Part shown: piece by piece, positions 52,211-61,480 of the stretch
Numbering within the stretch: the first letter of the stretch is position 1
How the letters are laid out: the number at the start of each line of letters is the position of its first letter
Assembly (NCBI GenBank): GCA_026168455.1
Contig: CM047430.1
Location: forward strand, 28,673,237 to 28,737,236
Length of the DNA stretch: 64,000 bases
Direction: 5' to 3'
Source of the DNA: Theocolax elegans
Taxonomy: Eukaryota > Arthropoda > Insecta > Hymenoptera > Cerocephalidae
Position numbers and translations under genes: made by a program
Notes under the pieces: model-generated
The model's database searches: none
Seen by the model: the letters and a program-made list of their open reading frames with translations, nothing else
What the model was told of the DNA's origin: nothing

Positions 52211-52712
52211 TACAAAGCAGTTTGGTAAAAATTCCTAAACTCTCAAGTAATGTGGTAACAAACTGCGAATCTCGTAATTTTTACCAAACTAAATTGTAAT
52301 TTTAATTTTTTTTTTAACATCAGAAAAAAAATTTTATTCCTCCCATATTATTTATTTTTGAGTTTATGTATATTATTCGAGTGTTATGGAAATTTTAAAT
52401 ATTTAAATGAAATTTAATTAGTGAAAAAAATTCTGGATGTCATCGGGATCGAACCTGCGAAGTTTGGGTTGAGAATCCAAGTCCTTACCATTGCGCCACC
52501 GCGTCACTTGCATGCGTGTTTCATCGAATCGTCCTTTTAAAGTAAACAAACGAACGACGCGATTCCAATAAAAATTTTATTTATCGCTTCTTTTCGGTAT
52601 CTCGTGCTGTACTGTTGTTTATAGAATTTCGTAAACAGTATAGGAAAAATCAGAGTTAATAAAATTTACAAGCTTAATTGTAAAAATTTAGTACGCTAAC
52701 TCCACAAATTTT
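52211..52712 (-). mobile_element. tRNA-cored element, copy 2, both ends deleted
   Basis: This copy in duplication unit 1 begins inside the left inverted repeat (TACAAAGCAG..) and ends at ..CCACAAATTTTA. It lacks about 29 bp at the left and about 165 bp at the right compared with copy 3, while the outside flanks are intact. The core, including the tRNA-like segment, is preserved. Confidence 0.85.
52435..52507 (-). repeat. tRNA-derived segment inside element copy 2
   Basis: The same 73-nt A-box/B-box segment as in copy 1 appears on the minus strand, with no change in either promoter box. Confidence 0.8.
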
Positions 52713-53712
52713 ATATATGTGTGTGCGTGCTATAGTAATAAAATGATGCAGAGAATCGCAATTTAAATGGAAGATCAGTCATTATACATTGAAATAATAT
52801 ATTTTCTACGAACCGTATAAATAATCGTGTTCCGCGTACACGTAGATTAATAAAAGTTACGACTACTCGGATACGACTCGTTCATGCAAATCTCCTACGA
52901 GTTTTATGAGACCAGTATTACTTAAAATTATATAATAAACTTTATAATTAACTATAATAATCGTATTATGAGTTGGGAAGTACAAAATAAAATATCAAAG
53001 AAAAAACAGTAGACATGATCGAGGCAAAAGACAACTATAAAAGTATGGATGTGCACATGTACGCGAGCAGCCTGTACGAGGGAAATCAGATCGGTAAAGG
53101 TGCGTGCTAATCCAGCGCGCAAGTTTTCGCTCGACACGATAAGATAAAAACGCAATTGCGGTGCACGCACACCTCTCGTCTTCTCTTGTGGTAGTTGGTC
53201 GCTTACCTTTTTATCAGATTCGTCCGCATGCGCGAACCGCCATTACTCGGCTTCATTTTCCGCTCGCACGCCATTCTCATTTTTCAATATTATCGACGAA
53301 TTTAGGGGACGCGCGCGGATCGGCGTGCATGTTCGAGTGAAACCGAAGAGCCGCTTAATCCATTTGCATAAATTCCGTACTTTTTATTTATTCCCCTGGA
53401 ATATCTAGATATCCGAAGCTAAATATTTATATATAAATTAATTTATATTATTTAGTAGATATTTATATTATTTTACCCAAACGGATGGTTGATATTACTG
53501 CATATTTAGGAAATCGTTTTCAAGTGCCAGTGCAGTTTACACTATTACAATCTACATCAAATTACTCTAGATCGTAAAATAAATTTTATATTTCGCTCGG
53601 TATATACGTATACGTTTATTCGTGAGGTCCATTGTTTGCATTGCTCTGAAATTTTCAGTAAGTTGCTCCATTGTTCCAAAAATTTGAGTTCTTGATAAAT
53701 ATGATGTACATA

Positions 53713-53790
53713 CACGGAGAGAATAATTTGTAAATATTACAAAGCAGTTTGGTAAAAATTCCTAAACTCTCAAGTAATGTGGTAACAAAC
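53713..53790 (+). repeat. Left terminal inverted repeat of element copy 3
   Basis: CACGGAGAGAATAATTT at the start, continuing to ..AATGTGGTAACA, is matched in reverse at 54316-54393 with a few substitutions (GCAGTTTGG versus GGAGTTTGG; CTAAACTCTC versus CCAAACTCCC). Confidence 0.85.
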
Positions 53791-53961
53791 TGCGAATCTC
53801 GTAATTTTTACCAAACTAAATTGTAATTTTAATTTTTTTTTTAACATCAGAAAAAAAATTTTATTCCTCCCATATTATTTATTTTTGAGTTTATGTATAT
53901 TATTCGAGTGTTATGGAAATTTTAAATATTTAAATGAAATTTAATTAGTGAAAAAAATTCT

Positions 53962-54034
53962 GGATGTCATCGGGATCGAACCTGCGAAGTTTGGGTTGAG
54001 AATCCAAGTCCTTACCATTGCGCCACCGCGTCAC
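53962..54034 (-). repeat. tRNA-derived segment inside element copy 3
   Basis: On the + strand the B box reads GGGATCGAACC (53972-53982) and the A box CCATTGCGCCA (54015-54025). On the minus strand they are therefore in tRNA order, A then B, 32 nt apart. The D- and anticodon-arm features are recognisable but the acceptor stem is not, as in tRNA-headed SINEs. Confidence 0.8.
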
Positions 54035-54315
54035 TTGCATGCGTGTTTCATCGAATCGTCCTTTTAAAGTAAACAAACGAACGACGCGATTCCAATAAAA
54101 ATTTTATTTATCGCTTCTTTTCGGTATCTCGTGCTGTACTGTTGTTTATAGAATTTCGTAAACAGTATAGGAAAAATCAGAGTTAATAAAATTTACAAGC
54201 TTAATTGTAAAATTTAGTACGCTAACTCCACAAATTTTACTACATTTAGAGTAAATTTTACTACATTTACTGTAAATTTTACTTAGCAGTTTGGTAATTT
54301 TTTCGGTTTTTTCGG

Positions 54316-54393
54316 TCTGTTACCACATTACTTGGGAGTTTGGGAATTTTTACCAAACTCCTTTGTAATATTTTCTAAATATTTCTCTCCGTG
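54316..54393 (-). repeat. Right terminal inverted repeat of element copy 3
   Basis: Reverse complement of the left terminus, ending TTTCTCTCCGTG next to TA. This end is absent from copies 1 and 2. Confidence 0.85.
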
Positions 54394-55863
54394 TATATAT
54401 GTGTGTGCGTGCTATAGTAATAAAATAATGCAGAGAATCGCAATTTAAATGGAAGATCAGTCATTATACATTGAAATAATATATTTTCTACGAACCGTAT
54501 AAATAATCGTGTTCCGCGTACACGTAGATTAATAAAAGTTACGACTACTCGGATACGACTCGTTCATGCAAATCTCCTACGAGTTTTATGAGACCAGTAT
54601 TACTTAAAATTATATAATAAACTTTATAATTAACTATAATAATCGTATTATGAGTTGGGAAGTACAAAATAAAATATCAAAGAAAAAACAGTAGACATGA
54701 TCGAGGCAAAAGACAACTATAAAAGTATGGATGTGCACATGTACGCGAGCAGCCTGTACGAGGGAAATCAGATCGGTAAAGGTGCGTGCTAATCCAGCGC
54801 GCAAGTTTTCGCTCGACACGATAAGATAAAAACGCAATTGCGGTGCACGCACACCTCTCGTCTTCTCTTGTGGTAGTTGGTCGCTTACCTTTTTTATCAG
54901 ATTCGTCCGCATGCGCGAACCGCCATTACTCGGCTTCATTTTCCGCTCGCACGCCATTCTCATTTTTCAATATTATCGACGAATTTAGGGGACGCGCGCG
55001 GATCGGCGTGCATGTTCGAGTGAAACCGAAGAGCCGCTTAATCCATTTGCATAAATTGCGTACTTTTTATTTATTCCCCTGGAATATCTAGATATCCGAA
55101 GCTAAATATTTATATATAAATTAATTTATATTATTTGGTAGATATTTATATTATTTTACCCAAACGGATGGTTGATATTACTGCATATTTAGGAAATCGT
55201 TTTCAAGTGCCACTGCAGTCTACACTATTACAATCTACATCAAATTACTCTAGATCGTAAAATAAATTTTATATTTCGCTCGGTATATACGTATACGTTT
55301 ATTCGTGAGGTCCAAAAATATATGCGAAACATGTAGACGTCATTAATCCTGGTACGGTATTACCGAAAAAAAAAATTAAAAATGAGTATAAGTTGTCGTT
55401 TTGTCGCATATCTATCATAAGAGACACGAAAATAGTGACTCGCGGGTGCGTATCCCCCGAAGAGTTAATATGTATTTCAATCCTTCGGAACCGTTGCGAA
55501 ATCGCAGCCGCTTATAGGATCGTTTCGCGTTTTGTAGTTCCCTGAATTTCAATGTCTCGGGAGTCCTTCTTTATTTTTTCTTTCTCCCGCTCGCATGCTC
55601 GTAAAAGTATAACTTTGTCCCGTCGTTAAAAAAGTTAGTTTCGCGGCCGTTAAATACAAAGAAGTCGTGCGAAACTCGTCGGAAGAAGGGAAGGAGGAGG
55701 CGCGGGAGGTAAGGTAATCGCGCGGGAAGAAGAGAAAGAAGAAGACGCGCGTGTGTGCGCTCGCGCGCGGACCCCGTTCGAACGCTCGTAAATACGGGTC
55801 CGCGGGATTTGAGGGACTAAAATGATTTATAGAAAGCCAAGCTTGCGCGCGCCTCCTCGGCCG

Positions 55864-55865
<2 letters not shown>

Positions 55866-55910
<45 letters not shown>

Positions 55911-55924
55911 CGCTCGCTCGCTCG
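55866..55924 (+). repeat. (CT)n(CTCG)n microsatellite
   Basis: About 21 CT units are followed by five CTCG units; the longest CT tract in the window. Confidence 0.96.
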
Positions 55925-57860
55925 ATGTGTTTCTTTTTTTGTTTCACCGTTGGGTCCCCTTTCGGTCCATTCCTGCCCATCATTTTCGTATCTTTTCGAC
56001 CAACTCATTTCTCTCTATGTCCAGCTAATACATTGTATTATTTTTTTGCCTGATCCGAGGCTGCTTCCTTCATTTTAACAGTCCGTTTAGTCACAAAGTT
56101 ATTATGGATTCGAACGGAGTTCGGGAAAAAATACTTTTTTCCTAGGATTTCCTACGTTACGAGTTTGAGACTCGAAGAAAGGTTTTATTGAATATTTATA
56201 TTGTCTCTCGGGAGTTTTGAAACTATGCGGTATAAATTTCGTATGGACATAAATCGTTTTTTAAAGGACTGACTACGAATCGTTTATTCATATCTCCTAA
56301 TTAGTCGATATAATTCTTGTTCTTCCCTGGTCATTTAATGGATCGATTGATACGTCTTTTAATCATTGTTATTTTACATTTTTCATTCAACTACCTTTTT
56401 ATTTTTAGCACCAACTTAACTATCTTGTATACATTATTCATTTGTACTCACTTTACCACAAGCAAATCGTCTTTTTAATTTACTCAGCGTGTATGCTACC
56501 GCTGAAAATAAATTGATATTTCATATTTCTTAAAAATTATTTTTTTTAAGTTTTGTATTTATTAACGCCGAATAAAACAAAAACATACTATATATAATAT
56601 TTATGAGAATGAAAAGAAATTTATACGCAAACTAAAAATTTTATTATTTTAAAAGGACAAGAGTTATTATACAAAAACAACATTAAACTTGAATTAATGA
56701 AAAAGATCGATGGAATAATTAAAGTTGTTTGTATTTAGGGTAAAATTTACAGACTCTAGATTATCGATGTAAATGTTAAAAAATTATTTATGCATTCGCG
56801 TGGATATGCAATTTACATGTATTTACTCTACTAATTTAGTTGAAATAAAATTCAATTGAATAACTATCAATCTATTTATGTAGATATCTCGGAAAATAAA
56901 AGTACAAGTATACGTATATATGTGCAGTGTACGCATTGAAATAAAAAAGGTGTTTCGTTAAGTCGCACTGCAAGATTACTTTTGCACTTGAAGGCGCCGT
57001 GAGATCGACATTCAATATAATTAACCCTTCTCTTTTTGTTTCTGTTCAGTCGTTGGTATTCTATGCTCTCCAAGTTTCTCGATCTCTTTCGAAGGTAGGA
57101 TAGGACTCGCGGATCCATGTAATTACTATTGCTCGAGCTCGGTGAGCAATTACGAAGCGCGAGGTGATCCGGCATGTGTGCATGCAATGTTCTCTTATTT
57201 TTGAGCAAAAGACAGAGGAGGGGGGCATATTATATTATCCTCTCGGCGCGCGACTACCGAAGCTTGTAATTAAATATTCCCGTCGGGGGGTCGAAGACGA
57301 AGATGAGCATGGTACGCATTCGCAACTCTGACTCTGACTCTTTTGCCATTCTCATAGACTGGAATGGACAGTTGAAACTTTTAACAGTACAAATGTAGAT
57401 GTTCACTTTCGTTTATTTTTTTTAACTCGTATAAATGCCGGGTATGCTAGTTGTCAGTTAAATAGTACATCTCTTAGTCAAAATATGAAATGTCTACGTC
57501 TTAGGAAATAAAAGGAAAGGTAAGGAGTAGTAATTAATTTATACATTAATAAATCGGTCAGTCAGTCCGGTAGAGAATAGGATCGACAGGGTAGTTGGAT
57601 GATCCTTCTCGCGTTAATATAGTCAAGCTGTCCTCGAGTGTAAGTAAATTAATGTCTCAGCATGGATTCCTCCCTTAAAGCTTCGGTCGGCTACCCGATG
57701 CACGTTAACGCCGCGCGCGCAATCGAGTCCTCGGCGAGTCTACGAAGGAAAAGGGTATAGAACGACGTACGGCCATATTGCCGAGGTGGCCAATGGCGGA
57801 GTGAGCACCTGCCGCCTCCCTGACTCGGATCGCGTGCACAGCCCGTGTGTTCGTGTTGTG

Positions 57861-57904
<44 letters not shown>

Positions 57905-57905
57905 C
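57861..57905 (+). repeat. (CT)n microsatellite with CTAT interruptions
   Basis: CT repeat of about 45 nt with two TATC interruptions near the 3' side. Confidence 0.94.
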
Positions 57906-59558
57906 TTTCCCCCCGTGTGTGGGCGTGAGTTTTCGACGTTAACCCGTGTCTACCGTGTCTACAAATACCGAGGACGCTTATTTCGAGGGATCGCACACGT
58001 CTCCTGCCTTCCAGCCAGGGGCGTTTTCGGTGTCATTCTTCGATTACTTATTCTACTCTTTTACTTTGTTTACTCTCTATTTTACGTCTCTATTAGATCA
58101 TTCCAATTTCAGATATGCCTATTTCATTACTTGAATATTCAATTATTTTCACGAATGCGAATTATTTTCACATTCCTTTTCTAAGTCATTCACGCGCGTG
58201 GACGTTGGGTAACGAAATCATCATTCTGGATGACTCGTCGTTTCTGATTTCTGGATCTAAATATATACACACACTTGGTTTCGTATACTAAACAATTTAA
58301 AGTCAGTGGTGGCTCGATAACGCTTTCCTCGGATCTTTATATTATAATTTTTTTGTTCGGTGAACGTTTATTTTATAGACATTTAAATGTTTGATAACAC
58401 TGCAATTCGAAATATATGGATAAATAAATTAGTATTAGTATGGAAGATTGAATATATAACTTTCTTCCGAAGGAAGGTAGCAATTTCATTTTTCAAAGAA
58501 GGTGTTATCCATACAATAGTTATATAGAATTCACGTATAGGGTAACTGAAAGGTATATTCTATTTTGATCTCTAAATATCATTTTTAGAAAAATGCAACT
58601 TATGACTATATTTTGTATCAATAAAAATCAAAGAAATAAAACATAATGAAATGTAACTACTCGTGACTACTAGTAATAATCAATAACAATAATACGTAAA
58701 CTCTACTACAAACAAAACTAATTAGTATTCGAATATTTTTGAAAGGCAATTTTTTTATAGTATCTAATAATCAGTTAAAATCTATATTAACATGTAATCG
58801 TTATCTAAACATCAGTGGTAACAAAATCTTATGTGTACACATAATGAATAACTCTTATTATCATAAAAGTTCTTGTCATATATGTTTTCATGTTGTAGCA
58901 GTATGACCTATACTCATACAAAGTGATATGGCGTAACTATTAGTGAGCTAAACTCGCAATAAAAACCAGATTGTCAGAAAATTTTTTCATTGTCATTTAT
59001 AATTTAATTATTTACATTAAATAAATTATGAATGATCCTAATCCGTTTTTTTTGCCTATTCATATATAGAGAGAAGTATAAATTATACAATACTATACAC
59101 ACTTATATGTATAAAGAATTATGAAAAAATTAAAAACTGCTTAACAGACAATGTGCTATATATCTATTATAGATACCGTATCCTTACGTAATCGTTTCAT
59201 ATTAATTTAATATCAACCAAAACTTTAAAAAATTATTAAATAATTATATCTAATATCATAAATTAAAATTTAATAATCCTCTATTGTTAAGTAATTTAAA
59301 GTTGCATTTATTATTTCAATGATTAAAATGAATATTAAACGACAATTGGATAATTGTCAAATAAAAATGATAATGTACAAAAATTAGTTCGCTAATTTAA
59401 AGCTAAGTGATTTTTATCTACATTAACTTAATTGTCTAGAAATCGGTCATGATGAAAAAATCAAAATGGTACTATGCGCTTGTTTACATTGCAAGTACAT
59501 GATGTATGCAATAAAACAATATATCTGTGGACAATTCGTAATATCTCTGTGTGTGTCT

Positions 59559-59609
59559 TCTCTCTCTCTCTCTCTACACCCACCCACCCACACACACACA
59601 CACACACAC
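59559..59609 (+). repeat. (CT)n, CACC-rich spacer, (CA)n
   Basis: CT repeat (59559-59575), then ACACCCACCCACC, then CA repeat (59589-59609). Confidence 0.93.
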
Positions 59610-59768
59610 TCACATATATATATTTTCAAAAGTTTGCACTAATATTTTTTCGAGTGCGCGTAGTGGAAACGTGGCCTCGATAAATCGTCAGAGCCAAAAA
59701 AGAGAGAAGGTGGAGTGTAGCTGGAGGAAAAAAGCACTTGGAAGCGAAAGGAGAGACAGAGAAGAAGG

Positions 59769-59793
59769 CGAAGAAGAAGAAGAAGAAGAAGCA
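59769..59793 (+). repeat. (GAA)n microsatellite
   Basis: Eight GAA units; a purine-only tract. Confidence 0.93.
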
Positions 59794-60312
59794 GCAACAG
59801 AAGACGAAAGTAAAAAGGACTTAGCTCGCAACGAGGGTACCAGTTAAAATCTTCATTGCGGTCGGCCATTCTTCTCCGCGGCTCTCAGCATCGCCGTTCC
59901 TCTCGATGGTTAGCCTCCCCTCTCCCTCCTCCTCACTCTATCTCTCTTTCCCCTCTCGCAATGTTCCTCTTCGTTACCACCTAAGGGCAGCGATGCGTGC
60001 ACGTGAAGGTCGAGGATTCTCGCTCTCGCTTTGCTTCACGTATGCTTAAACGCGTTCCTTCGGAGAGTACAAGAGAAAGAAAGCACGGGCAGAAATGCGC
60101 TTAAGTCTCGAGCATAAGCATATAAGTGCGCCAACCGAGTACTTAAGTACACGTGGACGATAATAGCGCGCCGCGGTAATGCGTCGGTGCGTGCGCTTCT
60201 TCGACTCGAATTTCCCACGTTGGCAAAATTACCCCGAGACTCTTTCGAACTCCCTCGGCATTCGAATCCTGGATTTATGAACGGAAAAATTCGCTGGACG
60301 ATGCTTAGCCAA

Positions 60313-60336
60313 CCCCCTCCCCCTTCCCTCCCCCCC
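60313..60336 (-). other. G-quadruplex-capable tract (G runs on minus strand)
   Basis: The + strand reads C5-T-C5-TT-C3-T-C7, giving four G runs with 1-2 nt loops on the template strand, 0.5 kb before candidate recursive splice site 2. Confidence 0.75.
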
Positions 60337-60642
60337 TCTCTCCCTCACTTTTTCCGATATAGTTGCTTTACTTACACTTTCCTCCTTCCCATCCACATTT
60401 TTATTCGACGATCTTGTTGTATCGATATTTTTACATTACGTTTTAGAAAAATTTCAAGTAAATGCGTGCATGTTAAAGGGAATTTGAATTTAATCAAATT
60501 ATAGTTACTTTTAAATTGTAGACACTATTCATCCGTATAGATCGACGTCATATTTAAATAATTTAATAATTAATAATTAATTTGAAAAATTTGAACATAC
60601 GAAACATAGATGTCGACTTAAAAGTTACTATATATACATATA

Positions 60643-60644
<2 letters not shown>

Positions 60645-60690
<46 letters not shown>
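60645..60690 (+). repeat. (TA)n microsatellite
   Basis: About 22 TA units, 20 nt before the isolated transposon-like terminus at 60710. Confidence 0.96.
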
Positions 60691-60693
<3 letters not shown>

Positions 60694-60709
60694 TTATTGG
60701 AAATATTCC

Positions 60710-60721
60710 TTTCTCTCAGTG
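60710..60721 (-). repeat. Isolated terminus TTTCTCTCAGTG next to TA
   Basis: Read on the minus strand this is CACTGAGAGAAA preceded by TA (60722-60723), the same terminus type as the elements at 39094 and 53713. No opposite end is seen before the TA microsatellite, which may have replaced the interior. Confidence 0.4.
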
Positions 60722-60819
60722 TAACAATAATATTCCATAAATATTTCATAAAACCGTAATAATTACATTTTTTTGAATAGTCATAAGTAAATTAATTGAA
60801 TTTTTTCCAATGATTAATA

Positions 60820-60853
60820 TTAATTAGCTGTTTAATTTTTGTTATAGGTAAGT
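60820..60853 (+). promoter_or_regulatory. Candidate recursive splice site 2 (acceptor fused to donor)
   Basis: A T-rich tract (TTTAATTTTTGTTATAG, ending at 60847) is followed without a gap by a perfect donor, GTAAGT, at 60848-60853. TTAAT-type branch point candidates lie 20-40 nt upstream. It has the same layout as the site at 29923, about 30.9 kb further along the same intron. The pyrimidine tract is weaker than at the first site but the regenerated donor is stronger. Confidence 0.55.
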
Positions 60854-60887
60854 GGCAGTTTGATTAAGGAAAGTGCACGCGATATAC
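60848..60887 (+). other. Candidate 40-nt RS-exon / alternative truncating exon 2
   Basis: A second donor, AC|GTAAGT, lies at 60888-60893, so a 40-nt exon is delimited exactly as at the first site. In phase 0 after the homeodomain exon it reads VSGSLIKESARDI plus one base. Continued past the donor, the frame ends at TAA 60902-60904 (..RKYMG stop), and an AATAAA occurs at 61087-61092. The length again is not a multiple of three. If exons 1 and 2 were both included, the junction would create GCG TAA, an immediate stop. The function is inferred from architecture only. Confidence 0.4.
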
Positions 60888-61251
60888 GTAAGTACATGGG
60901 TTAAATGATTCGTAACATCTCTAAAATAGTTGCTAACTCACGTTTATGGATCGTTAGAGAAGGGAATTCAAAGATCATTAAACGTATCGAAACGTTATTC
61001 GGACAATTCAAAATTTTAAGACCCGCCGGTAAGCCATTTAACATCTTTTTATCGGGGTCTAAACGTTGTTTGCATTATAGCCCACTAATAAAAATCGAAC
61101 GTATGAAAGCTCTTTTCTTTGGATGGACATCGCATCTTTACAGCGCAATTACATTTCGCACAATCAAACGTTCATAAACCATTTATTGAGATCTTTACGC
61201 TCGTCACTGGCATCGCTCAACGACTTTATTCAATGCCTTTGGATAATGAAA

Positions 61252-61253
<2 letters not shown>

Positions 61254-61287
<34 letters not shown>
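61254..61287 (+). repeat. (CT)n microsatellite, 5' arm of a possible long hairpin
   Basis: CT repeat of about 33 nt, complementary to the GA repeat at 61448-61477. Confidence 0.95.
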
Positions 61288-61290
<3 letters not shown>

Positions 61291-61440
61291 TCGCTGGCTT
61301 ACTCTCGAGTGCAATACGAAGAGTCTCGGTTCGTTATATTCCTCCTCTCGCATCTCTCCTACATATCCCTCTGGCCTCAGTTGCATCGGGAGGCTCCTTC
61401 TCTCCGCGTATCCGTCCGCCATAATAATTTCACCGTGGAA

Positions 61441-61447
<7 letters not shown>

Positions 61448-61477
<30 letters not shown>
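61448..61477 (+). repeat. (GA)n microsatellite, 3' arm of a possible long hairpin
   Basis: GA repeat of about 30 nt, 160 nt after the CT repeat on the same strand. Confidence 0.95.

Positions 61478-61480
<3 letters not shown>

Larger units (their letters stand above)
52130..53628 (+). repeat. Tandem duplication, unit 1
   Basis: The unit starts at TCCATTGTTTGC and ends at ..CGTGAGGTCC, after which the same sequence starts again. Both breakpoints share only the short TCC. Apart from the transposon it contains, the unit differs from unit 2 by scattered single bases (for example AAATGATG versus AAATAATG, AAATTCCG versus AAATTGCG). The duplication is therefore recent, or possibly two haplotypes assembled in tandem. 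No gene lies in it: the 72-codon minus-strand frame at 52952-53170 is repeated in unit 2 simply because the DNA is. Confidence 0.93.
53713..54393 (-). mobile_element. tRNA-cored Tc1/mariner-like element, copy 3, full length
   Basis: This is the only complete copy (681 bp). It is bounded by TA on both sides (53711-53712 and 54394-54395) and by inverted termini CACGGAGAGAA..TTTCTCTCCGTG. The inverted repeats run for about 75 bp at roughly 85 percent identity by eye, with a further inverted TTTACCAAACT-type block inside. The middle carries the tRNA-like segment; near the right end are short AAATTTTACTACATTTA subrepeats (54233-54284). There is no transposase, so it must have been moved by one supplied in trans. 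Confidence 0.88.
53629..55312 (+). repeat. Tandem duplication, unit 2
   Basis: This is the second unit of the direct duplication. It is about 185 bp longer than unit 1, nearly all because it holds the full-length transposon with both terminal inverted repeats. The right flank of the transposon (TATATGTGTGTGCGTGC) and the left flank (AAATATGATGTA) are the same in both units. The element was therefore already at this site before the duplication, or was carried with it. Confidence 0.93.

Noticed and set aside
52952..54963. Identical minus-strand frames repeated at 53 and 54.7 kb, looking like a small gene family
   Set aside because: They are copies only because the DNA is tandemly duplicated; the unit-1 frame is shortened by a one-base difference and no domain is present.
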